The notes under the pieces are model-generated. The model had not been told where the DNA came from. It did no database searches and worked only from the letters and a program-made list of their open reading frames with translations. Below are positions 54,890-63,566 of a DNA stretch of 64,000 nucleotides, piece by piece. Every line of letters begins with the position of its first letter. The stretch's first letter is position 1. Both the position numbers and the translations under genes were made by a program. Source of the DNA: Kibdelosporangium banguiense (GTDB taxonomy: Bacteria > Actinomycetota > Actinomycetes > Mycobacteriales > Pseudonocardiaceae); contig NZ_JAGINW010000001.1 of NCBI RefSeq assembly GCF_017876405.1, positions 9,933,203 through 9,997,202 on the forward strand, written 5' to 3'.

Positions 54890-57237
54890 GGGTTTCGGTC
54901 TTTCCCTTGCCGGGTGATCCAGGCGGCGAGCTGGGTGCGTTTGGTGAAGCCGAGTTTGGCGAGGATGCGTTCGACGTGGCCTTCGGCGGTGCGCTGGGCG
55001 ATCACCAGCCGCGCGGCGATGTCCTTGTTGGACAGTCCTTCCGCGACGAGTTCGGCGACCTGCTGCTCCCGCTTGGTCAATGGCGTCCCCGAAGTGCACG
55101 TTTCTGCGAGGGCTGTGGGGGCGGGTTCTGGTTTCTCGCCGAGCGCGTAGGCGACGGCCTGCTCCAGGTCAAGGTCGGCGCCACGGCGGAAGGCGGCCTG
55201 GAAGGCGTGGTCGCCCAGGGCGCGGCGGGCCTGCTGCTCGCACGCCTCACGCGCGGCGAGGTAAGGCGGGGAGCCCAACAGGGGCTGACCGCTGACCAGG
55301 GGCCAGATCGTGCCGGCCGCGCCGAGCAGCACCGCGGCCCGCTCGCCCTCGCCGGCCGCCCCGACGATCCAGGCCAACTGCTCGATGAACAACACCGTGC
55401 CGAAGGTGTCGTGGAAGGTGTGCATGACCCGCACGCCTTCCCGGGTGTGCGTGCTCGCCTGCGCCACCTCGCCCCGTCGCCATTCGGCGAGGGCGAGACC
55501 ACCGAGCGTGAAGGCCCGCGCCCACTGCTCGCCGTGCCGCTCGCACAGCGCGCGGGCATGCGCGCCCAGCGCGACAGCGCGCGCAAGGTCCTGCTGGAAC
55601 ACGGCTGCCACGATCGCCATGACATAGGCGATGATCACGGTGGTGTGCAGTTCACCGAGGGCTTCGAAGCGCGCCAGGGCATCCTCCAGCAGGGCCCGCC
55701 CGGGCGGGGAGTCGCCGCTGAGCCATGCGGCGGCCCCCCGGACGAAGACGGCGTAGGCCAGCACGGTCTGCTCGCCCCGCCGCTCGGCCCAGTCCAGGCA
55801 CTCCTCGATCGTGGCCGTGGCGGCGGAGGCATCCCCCTGCACGACGGCGAGGTGGGCGTTGATCCACAGGGCGGTGGCCCGGGCTCTGGTCGGCTGGGCA
55901 TCCAGAGCCAGTGCCCGGTCCAGCCAATGCCGTCCTTCGGCGAGGAAGTCGCAGCCGAGCCAGTAGAAGTACAGGGCCCCGGCCATCCGCAGCCCGGTTT
56001 GGGATTCACCGGGAGTACTCAGGCAGAACTCCAGCGCGAGGCGCAGGTTGGCATGCTCACATCGGGTGCGGGCGGCCACCGCCAGCTGGGTAGGACCGAA
56101 CCACTCGGCCTCGCCACGTTCGGCCGATCCCAGGTAGTAGTCCCGGTGCCGCCGACACAGCATCGCCTCCGCCCCTGCCGCCCGCAGGGCATCCCGCCCA
56201 TAGTGGGCGATCGTGTCCAACAACCGATACCGCACCCGGAAACCGTGATCCTGGTCCTCGCGGATCAGGATCGACTTGTCCACCAGCCCGGCCACCAGAT
56301 CGAGCACCCGGTCGCGGTCGATGCCGTCCCCGGCACACACCGCTTCGGCCGCATCCAGGTCGAACCCGCCGGCGAACACCGACACCCGCGCCCACAGCGC
56401 CTGCTCCGCCGGCGAGCACAGCTCGTAGCTCCAGTCGACCACCGCCCGCAACGTCTGATGGCGCGGCAACACTGCCCGGCTGCCGCCGCGCAGGAGACGA
56501 AACCGGTCGTCCAGCCGGTGCAGGATCTGCTCTGGCGCAAGTGCCCGCAGCCGCGCCGCGGCCAGCTCGATCGCCAACGGCAACCCGTCCAACCGCCGAC
56601 AGATCCGCGCGATCGTCGCGCGATTGCCGGCAGTGACCTCAAAGCCGGGCCGCACGGCCACCGCTCGCTCCACGAACAGGCTGATCGCCTCGTCGCCGAC
56701 CAGCTTCCCGGGCTGCGACGGGCGGTCGGGGTCCGGCACCGGTAGTGGCGGCACCGCCAGGATGTGCTCGCCCGCAGTGCGCAGCGCGTGTCGGCTGGTA
56801 GCCAGGATCCGCACGCCCGGCGCCGCAGTCAGCAGGTCGCCGGCCAGCCCCGCGCACCGGTCCACCAGATGCTCACAGTTGTCCAGCACCAGCAGCAACT
56901 GCTTGTCCCTCAGGTAACCGACCACGACCTCCCGCGGCGACCGCGCCGACCGATCCTGCAGCCCCACAGTGTCCGCGACCGTCTGCTCCAGCAACGTGCG
57001 GTCCTGCAGGGCGGCCAACTCGACCAGCCACACCCCATCGACAAACGCCCGCCGCACCCCAGCCGCCACCCGCACCGCCAGCCGGGTCTTGCCCACCCCA
57101 CCGACACCGGTCAACGTCAGCAACCGGCTGGTGGACAGAAACCGCTTGACCTCGGCGATCTCCTGTCGACGGTCCACGAAACTGGTGGTCTCGGCAGGAA
57201 GATTGCCACCATGCCGCCGCGACCTGGTACCTGACAT
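54886..57237 (-). CDS. LuxR-family regulator with AfsR/NB-ARC-like ATPase
   Basis: A 783-residue protein. It starts with the conserved GNLPAETTSFVDRR, Walker A GVGGVGKTR (about 42-50) and Walker B LLLVLDNCEHLVD. A winged-helix segment (DWSYELCSPAEQALWARVSVF AGGFD region) and TPR-like helices follow. A LuxR helix-turn-helix ends the protein (LTKREQQVAELVAEGLSNKD then IAARLVIAQRTAEGHVERIL). It is a STAND-type ATP-dependent switch. Target genes are not evident. Its start lacks a good Shine-Dalgarno sequence. A paralogue lies about 770 bases away, divergently. Confidence 0.9.
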   Translation of the reverse strand: MSGTRSRRHGGNLPAETTSFVDRRQEIAEVKRFLSTSRLLTLTGVGGVGKTRLAVRVAAGVRRAFVDGVWLVELAALQDRTLLEQTVADTVGLQDRSARSPREVVVGYLRDKQLLLVLDNCEHLVDRCAGLAGDLLTAAPGVRILATSRHALRTAGEHILAVPPLPVPDPDRPSQPGKLVGDEAISLFVERAVAVRPGFEVTAGNRATIARICRRLDGLPLAIELAAARLRALAPEQILHRLDDRFRLLRGGSRAVLPRHQTLRAVVDWSYELCSPAEQALWARVSVFAGGFDLDAAEAVCAGDGIDRDRVLDLVAGLVDKSILIREDQDHGFRVRYRLLDTIAHYGRDALRAAGAEAMLCRRHRDYYLGSAERGEAEWFGPTQLAVAARTRCEHANLRLALEFCLSTPGESQTGLRMAGALYFYWLGCDFLAEGRHWLDRALALDAQPTRARATALWINAHLAVVQGDASAATATIEECLDWAERRGEQTVLAYAVFVRGAAAWLSGDSPPGRALLEDALARFEALGELHTTVIIAYVMAIVAAVFQQDLARAVALGAHARALCERHGEQWARAFTLGGLALAEWRRGEVAQASTHTREGVRVMHTFHDTFGTVLFIEQLAWIVGAAGEGERAAVLLGAAGTIWPLVSGQPLLGSPPYLAAREACEQQARRALGDHAFQAAFRRGADLDLEQAVAYALGEKPEPAPTALAETCTSGTPLTKREQQVAELVAEGLSNKDIAARLVIAQRTAEGHVERILAKLGFTKRTQLAAWITRQGKDRNP

Positions 57238-57439
57238 GACGGTCTCACGTTCGGTGGTGTCATCCAGGCCGCGAGCCGGGCGCGTTCAGCGAGGCCACCA
57301 GCAGCCGCGATGCATTCACCGTGACCTTCCGCAGGGCACTACACAAACCTCCGCACCGGACGAGGACGCGGGATAGCCCGCAAACTCCAGCGTCAAGAAT
57401 GCTGCAGCAACCCGGCATGGTGGAACGGCAGGCGTAGGC

Positions 57440-57730
57440 GTGGTCCTGGCAATGGCCACTAAACGCCAGCGAGGTAGTGTCGACGCCCTGGCCGGCGAGA
57501 TCGCCAAGGTTGCCACGACCGGCCCGCTCGAGCTTGTCGCCATCGACCCGTTGGCCTCGATGACAGCCACCGCCGAGCCGAATGCCAGTCGTGAACGCGA
57601 GGTGTCCATCATCGTCCGCCGGCTCAAAGAGTTGGCCCTCCGGTTGGAGTTGCCGGTGGTCGTGACGGCCGAGCTCCGACGCTTCGTAGCGCCGGGCGTG
57701 AAGGCTCGGAGTGGCACGTCCGAAGCTTGA
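57440..57730 (+). pseudogene. DnaB-like replicative helicase fragment
   Basis: A 96-residue frame. GPLELVAIDPLASMTATAEP is the Walker B strand of the RecA-like core (normally VVIDYLQLM), and EREVSIIVRRLKELALRLEL followed by PVVVTAELRR matches the DnaB segment RSLKxLAxELxVPVIxxSQLxR. The N-terminal domain, Walker A and the C-terminal end are missing. It could encode a small protein (GTG 57440 or ATG 57455), but it is more likely a scar. Confidence 0.55.
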
Positions 57731-58005
57731 TCGACTTTCAGTTTTTCATTGTCGCGCTATGAACTTCTTCTCTACCTCGAACGGTCAAGTGCCTGTCCGC
57801 CTGTAGTCTTGGCTGCCCTTGTGGAGGTAGATGTCCACAGCATATTAATGAGATGAGACTATGGCGAATAGTGGCCAGTGGCGCCTTTTCTGCCTGGGCA
57901 CGACACATATGTGACGAACCGTCGACCGAATACCGCTCACGGGGGCTGGTTCGGTGTGGAGATCGCTGCAAAGATGATTGCACGCTGGACAACCCGGGAT
58001 CTGTG
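57731..58005. other. Intergenic region upstream of the HTH-less regulator
   Basis: About 275 bases, AT-rich near 57740-57860, probably the promoter of the gene at 58006. No clear Shine-Dalgarno precedes that start. Confidence 0.4.
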
Positions 58006-60099
58006 ATGTCACGTGCCGGTTCGTGTCAATCGGTGGGCAATCTTCCCGCCGAGGTCACCAGCTTCGTCGGCCGCCGAGGAGAGGTCGCCGCGGCGAAGCG
58101 GTTGTTGCGGCGGCATCGGCTGGTCACCTTGACCGGTGGTGCGGGGGTCGGCAAGACCCGGCTCGCCCAGCGGATAGCCGCGCATCTGACGAATGTCGTC
58201 CCTGATGGGGTGTGGCTGGTGGAGCTGGCCGCGCTGGAGGATGACACATTCGTGGCTCGGACGGTCGCGGACGCGTTGGGCGTCCGGGATCAGTCCGGTC
58301 GGCCGCCGATGGTGGTGCTGGCGGAGTTCCTGCACGACCAAGAGCTGCTGCTGGTGCTGGACAACTGCGAGCATGTGGTGGATGCGTGCGCGATGCTGGT
58401 GCACGACCTGCTGCGGGCGGCACCTCGACTACGAATCCTGGCCACCAGCCGGCAGGCGTTGCGCACGGGCGGGGAGCGTCTGCTCGAGGTGCCGCCGTTG
58501 CCGGTGCCCGACACCGAAGAGCCCATGACGGCCCGCGCGCTGGCGCGCAATGAGGCGGTGCGGCTGTTCGCCGCGCGGGCCGCCCTCGCGCGGCCCGGCT
58601 TCACCGTCGAGGCCCGTAATCGCGCGACGGTCGCTCGCGTGTGCCGGCGGCTGGAAGGGATACCGCTGGCGATCGAACTGGCCGCGGCACGGGTACGCGC
58701 ATTGTCCCTGGAACAGATCCTGACCCGGCTCGAGAATCACTACTTCGAACTGCTGGCGGAGGCCAGCCGCACCGCAGTGCCGCGGGTGCAGACGCTCCAG
58801 GCCGCGATCACCTGGAGCTTCGACCTCTGCACCGAGCAGGAGCGAACGCTGTGGCTGCGGGCGTCGGTGTTCACCGGCGGGTTCGACCTGCCGACCGCGG
58901 AAGAAGTCTGTTCCGGCGCCGGTGTCGCGCGTGAGGAGGTGCTGGAGTTGGTGGCTGGGCTGGTGGACAAGTCCGTCCTCGTGCGGGCCGAGGACGTGAC
59001 GGCGGCCCGGTATCGGATGCTGGAGGCCATTCGCCAGTACGGTGAGCAGCGACTCGCGGCATCCGGCCACCAGACGGTGGTGCGGCTGCGGCACCGGGAT
59101 CACTACCGTCGGCTGGCAGGGCGGGCTGAGCGGGCGTGGGTGGGGCCGGACGAGCAGGCCTGGTTCGTCTGGTTCCTGCGCGAGCACGCCAACCTGCGGA
59201 CCGCGCTGGAGTTCTGCCTGACCGAACCCGGCCAGGCACGAGCCGGGGTGGAGATCGCGGCCGCCCTGTGGATCTACTGGAACATCTCGGGCTGGCTCAG
59301 CGAGGCCCGCTACTGGCTCGACAGCACCCTGGAGGTGGACCGGGAGCCGAGCCCGGCACGGGCCAAGGCCCTCTGGGTGAACGGGTGGTTCGCCCTGCTG
59401 CAGGCCGACTGGGCCGCGGGGCTGTCGATGGTGCAGGAGTGCCGCGAACTGGCCGAGCGGCTAGGAGACGAGTACTTCCTCGCGCACGCCACCTGGATTT
59501 CCGGCTTCGCCGCGTTCCTCCGCGGCGACGTCCCGCGCGCGGTGGCACTGTTCGAGGACTCCCTGCCCGGTCTGCAGGCGGCCGGGGACCGCAGCGATGT
59601 CTGGATCAACCTGCTGCACTTGGCCGTGTCCACCGCGGTCGCCGGAGACCCGGACCGGGCGCTCGCCTTCGGCGAGGACAGTCTGAGCCTGGTCAAGGAC
59701 TGCGGCGGATCCATGTCCAGGTCGTGGGCGCTGTGGGTGCACAGTTTCGGCCGGTGGATCGCCGGCGATCTGCGGCAGGCTGACAGCTTGAGCCGGGAAG
59801 CACTGCGAACCGGGCAGCCCTCGAGTGATCAGTTGAGTACGGCGCACTGCCTGGAATTGCTGGCCTGGGTCGCGGCAGCAGAGCAAGACGAACAGCGCGC
59901 CGCCCGGTTGCTCGGGGCCGCCGACCGGCTTTGGCGGTTAACCGGAACACCTCCATCCGAGCTGGGATACCTCGCCCCGGAGCACACACTCTGCAAACAG
60001 CGCGTCCATCAAGCGCTGGGACATGAGGCATTCACCGCCCTGTTCAGCGAGGGCACCCAACTCACCGGCGAGCACTCCATCGCCTACGCCCGCGCATGA
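58006..60099 (+). CDS. AfsR/NB-ARC-like STAND ATPase lacking the LuxR DNA-binding domain
   Basis: A 697-residue paralogue of the regulator at 54886-57237. It shares SVGNLPAEVTSFVGRRGEV, Walker A GGAGVGKTR, LLLVLDNCEHVVD, LATSRQALRTGGERLLEV, the ITWSFDLCTEQERTLWLRAS module and the TPR-like C-terminal half. It ends at GTQLTGEHSIAYARA, where its paralogue continues for about 75 more residues through the LuxR helix-turn-helix. No helix-turn-helix is encoded in any frame after the stop. The DNA-binding domain has thus been lost or never acquired, and it may act by protein-protein contact. Confidence 0.85.
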   Translation: MSRAGSCQSVGNLPAEVTSFVGRRGEVAAAKRLLRRHRLVTLTGGAGVGKTRLAQRIAAHLTNVVPDGVWLVELAALEDDTFVARTVADALGVRDQSGRPPMVVLAEFLHDQELLLVLDNCEHVVDACAMLVHDLLRAAPRLRILATSRQALRTGGERLLEVPPLPVPDTEEPMTARALARNEAVRLFAARAALARPGFTVEARNRATVARVCRRLEGIPLAIELAAARVRALSLEQILTRLENHYFELLAEASRTAVPRVQTLQAAITWSFDLCTEQERTLWLRASVFTGGFDLPTAEEVCSGAGVAREEVLELVAGLVDKSVLVRAEDVTAARYRMLEAIRQYGEQRLAASGHQTVVRLRHRDHYRRLAGRAERAWVGPDEQAWFVWFLREHANLRTALEFCLTEPGQARAGVEIAAALWIYWNISGWLSEARYWLDSTLEVDREPSPARAKALWVNGWFALLQADWAAGLSMVQECRELAERLGDEYFLAHATWISGFAAFLRGDVPRAVALFEDSLPGLQAAGDRSDVWINLLHLAVSTAVAGDPDRALAFGEDSLSLVKDCGGSMSRSWALWVHSFGRWIAGDLRQADSLSREALRTGQPSSDQLSTAHCLELLAWVAAAEQDEQRAARLLGAADRLWRLTGTPPSELGYLAPEHTLCKQRVHQALGHEAFTALFSEGTQLTGEHSIAYARA

Positions 60100-60199
60100 C
60101 ATCGCCAGTTGAGCGCCCTCAGCCCTGGTCAGGCCAGGTAGACCGAGGACAATCACTTGTCACCGGACACTGACGGAGCACCGTCGACGCCGGGCGGCG

Positions 60200-60456
60200 A
60201 GTTCGAGGTCGCGTTCGCGGACGACGCTCCGCACCGAGGTGTGCGATCACATCCTGATCCTCAACGAGGCACACGCCCGAGAGTCCTCGCCGAGTACCAG
60301 CGGCACTACAACCACCATCGACCGCACCAAGCCCGACACCAACGACCACCCGAACCTCATCCACATCCCGACCGAACGCATGAAGGCGACACCCGCACAT
60401 TGCTACGCACCCGCGTCCTCAATGGACTCATCAACGAGTACCGATACGCGGCTTGA
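60200..60456 (+). pseudogene. Integrase-core transposase C-terminal remnant
   Basis: One frame gives RTEVCDHILILNEAHAR. After a shift the next gives RVLAEYQRHYNHHRPHQARH, then the family ending TRVLNGLINEYRYAA and a stop. These are the last 80 or so residues of the integrase-core transposase family seen elsewhere in the window. The 3' end of the DUF3291 gene, read on the other strand, extends into this remnant. Confidence 0.8.
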
Positions 60457-60946
60457 CCTGCAGCGATGACTTTTCGAGCGGTACAGCCGAGGCGGCGTCC
60501 TCAGGCATGTAGGTGTCCCTGAAACCGAAGGCACTGGACGAGGGGCCCTGCTCGCGTAGCAGTTCCAGACGCTCGACAGCCTCCTCGATGGTGGGGATGT
60601 GCCCGGCGGGGATCCACCACATCACCTGGAACGGCGCCTTCGGTAGCTGGAACCACTCCGCACGACAGCGCAACATGTCCAGGTGGCCGCTGCGGTAGAC
60701 GTAGTCCCACAGGGCGTCGCGGCTCTCCCAGACCGACATGTTCACCAAGACGTCGTCGCCTAGCGACGTCCGGATCGCGGTGGCGTCGTTGCCACCGTCC
60801 TCGATCAGCCGCCATACGAAGCCGGGCGCGTTGTCGGCGACCTCGTTCAGCGTGTCGAGCATGGACGTGAAGCCGTGCGCGCGGACGTCATCAAGAGGGA
60901 AATTCAAGGTGCCCACGTTGAGCTGGGCGAGGTGATGTCCCGTCAT
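60431..60946 (-). CDS. DUF3291 family protein
   Basis: A 171-residue protein matching DUF3291: HHLAQLNVGTLNFPLDDVRA, NAPGFVWRLIEDGGNDA, VNMSVWESRDALWDYVYRSGH and FQVMWWIPAGHIPTIEEAVE. The family has an antibiotic-monooxygenase-like ferredoxin fold; its role is unknown. The final residues (VKPRIGTR) come from IS-derived sequence, so the original C-terminus was replaced by the insertion. It is the second gene of a unit with the Cys-containing HTH regulator, 31 bases behind it. Confidence 0.85.
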   Translation of the reverse strand: MTGHHLAQLNVGTLNFPLDDVRAHGFTSMLDTLNEVADNAPGFVWRLIEDGGNDATAIRTSLGDDVLVNMSVWESRDALWDYVYRSGHLDMLRCRAEWFQLPKAPFQVMWWIPAGHIPTIEEAVERLELLREQGPSSSAFGFRDTYMPEDAASAVPLEKSSLQVKPRIGTR

Positions 60947-60974
60947 GCCCTCACCTCACCATCGCGAAACTTCT

Positions 60975-60988
60975 ATGTCAACTGACAT
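60975..60988. promoter_or_regulatory. 14-bp near-palindrome between regulator and DUF3291 gene
   Basis: ATGTCAACTGACAT is a perfect inverted repeat except for its two central bases. It overlaps the stop codon of the HTH gene and lies 29 bases upstream of the DUF3291 start, a suitable place for an internal operator. Confidence 0.35.
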
Positions 60989-61637
60989 TATTTTTAGAAC
61001 CCTCGACAACGACGCAGCACAGCCCGGGGCGCGGGTCCATGCAGGCCCGCAGCCCTTCGGCGCCCTCCATAAGCCCTTCCAGCAGCGCCAGGTTCATGCC
61101 GCACACCAACGCCGGATACCGCTCGGAGAGAGCGTGGAAGGGGCAGTTGGCCATGCGCAAGACACCCTCGTCGGCGTCCATGCGCGGCTCGTAGCCGCGA
61201 GCAGCCAGCAGGGCCTTCGCCGCGGCGAGACCTTCGACCGGCCCGGCGGCGGCGCGAGCGGCACGCCCCTCGCGCCGGGCGGCGGCCTGCAGCGCGGTGT
61301 CCAGGCGGGCGACCTCGGCGACCTCGGCCAGCAGGTCGGCGGCGATGCGGTAGTCGCGCGCCGGGACCGAGAACTGACGCTCGGCGCCGGACCGACGGTA
61401 GAGCTTGGCCGGCCGCCCGGCACCCGGGCCCGAACGCCCGCTCAGACGCCTGCTTTCGGTCTCCAGCAGCCCCGCGTCCACGAGCTTGTCGAGATGGAAA
61501 GCAGCGAGCGTGCGCTGGATCCCGGCTCTCTCAGCGGCCTCGTTCCGACTCACCTCGTGGTCCTGTGCGGCCACGTAGTCATACAGCCGCCGCCGGACCG
61601 GATCCTGCAGAACGGCGATCGCCTCAATGTCTTCCAC
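60978..61637 (-). CDS. HTH regulator with C-terminal cysteine cluster (SufR/ArsR-like)
   Basis: A 219-residue protein. The winged helix-turn-helix occupies residues 5-65 (DPVRRRLYDYVAAQDHEVSR, AFHLDKLVDAGLLETESRR). The C-terminus has Cys165 (NCPFH), Cys179 (VCGMN), Cys199 (ACMDP) and Cys207/208, the layout of SufR-type regulators that bind an Fe-S cluster or sense redox state. The GTG start has no Shine-Dalgarno, but TAGAAT lies only six bases upstream, so the transcript may be leaderless and autoregulated. It precedes and probably controls the DUF3291 gene. Confidence 0.85.
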   Translation of the reverse strand: MEDIEAIAVLQDPVRRRLYDYVAAQDHEVSRNEAAERAGIQRTLAAFHLDKLVDAGLLETESRRLSGRSGPGAGRPAKLYRRSGAERQFSVPARDYRIAADLLAEVAEVARLDTALQAAARREGRAARAAAGPVEGLAAAKALLAARGYEPRMDADEGVLRMANCPFHALSERYPALVCGMNLALLEGLMEGAEGLRACMDPRPGLCCVVVEGSKNNVS

Positions 61638-62330
61638 GCGACCATTCTAAGAACAACGGAGATGCTCGTTAGAGGGCGCCTGGGGCGAGCCTTGTCGAAT
61701 CCCTTCCCCAACTGATCGCGGTCCGCTTGCCTCGACCTGGTGTTCGGCCCCGGACGCTGCTCGCCCATCCGCGCGCGGTCAGTGCGCTTGATCGAGCTGC
61801 TCACCGGCCGGCGCGGGACATGCATCACCAGAGCGGGCGGCGCCCGTTGGGCCCGCCATGAAGAAGTGTCACCGAAGTGAGACATCAAGGCGGACGCATC
61901 AACTGAGACACGGAGTGAATCCGCAGGTCACACAAGATCGAGATGTCATGCGCGGTGAGACCCTACATCACTGTAGGGTCTCAAATGTGATGTCGTAATC
62001 TCACCGGCGATGTCGTGTGGATGTCGTATGCGACTCGTACCGAGACTCTCTCTGTCCGTTCTCAGCGGACTTTGCAGCGTCTCAGGGTGTCGCGCGCAGG
62101 TCTGACAGATTCTCAAGCGGTGGTGCAGCAGACCGCCCGGTTTGTCTTGTTCGTGCTCGGCTAGGCTGATGTCAGTCTCATCAGAGTTGGCTTGTCTCAC
62201 TAGAATCCCGCGGAAGTGGACATGCGTCCGAGGAAGTCCGGACACGCTGTCATGCCGATTAGCGCACTTGTTACAAGAGGATCTTCGGCGTGGTCATGAG
62301 GCGCATGTCCTGGTGCGACAGATACGCCGG
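61638..62330. other. Noncoding region with seven TGAGAC/GTCTCA copies
   Basis: Nearly 700 bases with no supported gene. TGAGAC or its complement occurs at 61878, 61904, 61956, 61978, 62079, 62175 and 62194, far more often than chance. Confidence 0.6.
61956..61983. repeat. Perfect 12-bp hairpin containing two TGAGAC copies
   Basis: TGAGACCCTACA and TGTAGGGTCTCA are perfect inverted repeats around a four-base loop (TCAC). No T-tract follows. It could be an operator, an IS end or an RNA hairpin. Confidence 0.8.
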
Positions 62331-63035
62331 TCACTTTGTTGGTAAGTATGAGGCGACTTCAGCCAATGCAAGAAGTGTTTCTTTGTCGATGCTGCCCGTG
62401 GCGACATCAGCCTCGCCGATGATCTTCGCAGTCTTGTCTGTCCGCAGGTGGTAGTGGTGCCCGGTCATCGATACGTTGGCCAAGTCGAGAGCTGTCGCGA
62501 CATTCCAGGGAAAGACGTCGCCGCTTTCACCGATGTCCTCTACCTTCTGGAAAGCGTTAGCCTGGGCCTTGGTGCGGAACCCGATGCGCACCACGGAGAC
62601 GACGGCCGCGTTGCCCTGGCCGTCACCGACGAGGAACAACAGCCCATCCAACGACGTGCACGGTGTCCGCAGGAGGAACTCCCGGACCTTGCCCGTCGAG
62701 GCGGCGACGCATTCGAGCCGGTGCTCGACATTGCGCTTGAGTTCTTTGAACTTCATCCTGCTCCACGCTTCATCCGAACGCCCGCGCTGAGCGGACTTGC
62801 GTCCTTCCGTCTTTCGTGTCCGCAGATCGCGGCCGGGAAGCGAATCGGCCACATCACCCGTGAGGTTGCCCGCGACGCTGTTGCCCGCCCCGCCTGTGGT
62901 TGCGGTCAGACCCAACTGGCCGCCACCGGCCAGGACGGCAGCGGCAAAAGTTGCGGCGACTGCTATCTTGCCTCCTCCGCCAACGCGGATGGGGTATTTA
63001 GTGCCATCGGGGCGGGTACGAATGATCACTGGCAT
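62331..63035 (-). CDS. Hypothetical protein with one N-terminal membrane segment
   Basis: A 234-residue protein beginning MPVIIRTRPDGTKYPIRVGG, with a hydrophobic stretch (KIAVAATFAAAVLAGGGQLG) at residues 23-45, a basic linker (LRTRKTEGRKSAQRGRSDEA) and a soluble domain (about 95-234: LLRTPCTSLDGLLFLVGDGQ, VVSVVRIGFRTKAQANAFQ, HYHLRTDKTAKIIGEADVAT). It may be a single-pass membrane protein with the domain outside. I do not recognise a family. ATG 63035 with AAGGGGATTCC upstream is preferred; the frame is open to 63098. TGAGAC motifs flank it on both sides but not inside. Confidence 0.65.
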   Translation of the reverse strand: MPVIIRTRPDGTKYPIRVGGGGKIAVAATFAAAVLAGGGQLGLTATTGGAGNSVAGNLTGDVADSLPGRDLRTRKTEGRKSAQRGRSDEAWSRMKFKELKRNVEHRLECVAASTGKVREFLLRTPCTSLDGLLFLVGDGQGNAAVVSVVRIGFRTKAQANAFQKVEDIGESGDVFPWNVATALDLANVSMTGHHYHLRTDKTAKIIGEADVATGSIDKETLLALAEVASYLPTK

Positions 63036-63566
63036 GCAGGAATCCCCTTGCGTCGTGCGTCCTTCAGCGCGGGTCAGTACAACACAGGGGTCCGACAATT
63101 CTGAGCTGAGGAAGGTGGCGCGGCTGTTTCGGCGATGGCCGAACAGTCAAGACATGACAAAATCTGGTCAATACGAAATCGGTATCGTCCGATCGTCCTG
63201 TCACCAGCGAAGCGGACGTTGCTGGCCGACACGGAACGATCTCTGTTCCACCTAGCCAGTACCGAAATCTGCCATTTCAACTGAGACGAAGCAGAATCGC
63301 GTCTCACTGAAGCTGTCACGGCCCAGGTCGGCGAGCACCCACTATGAAGTGATCATTGAGACGCTGGAGGGAGGGTCAACTCGGCCAGCAAACGCAGGGC
63401 ACGCCACCCATCCGCTCCGTCTCAACGGAAATGTCCATTCCCAGTTCAGCGGCCTGACTCCCCGACACGATGGATGAGAACGGACACTCTCCCCCCGGGA
63501 ACGCGGCCGAGTCGGTATCTGTCGGTTTCGTAATCCGGGCGGGATCGCGTGGGGCTCTGGCGTCGC
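63036..63566. other. Noncoding region with four TGAGAC/GTCTCA copies
   Basis: About 530 bases without a gene. TGAGAC or GTCTCA occurs at 63282, 63301, 63357 and 63419; the first two form an inverted pair (TGAGACG...CGTCTCA). Confidence 0.55.

Noticed and set aside
54391..56745. 784-residue plus-strand open frame
   Set aside because: It is antisense to the LuxR regulator and to the IS fragment; composition is that of a shadow frame.
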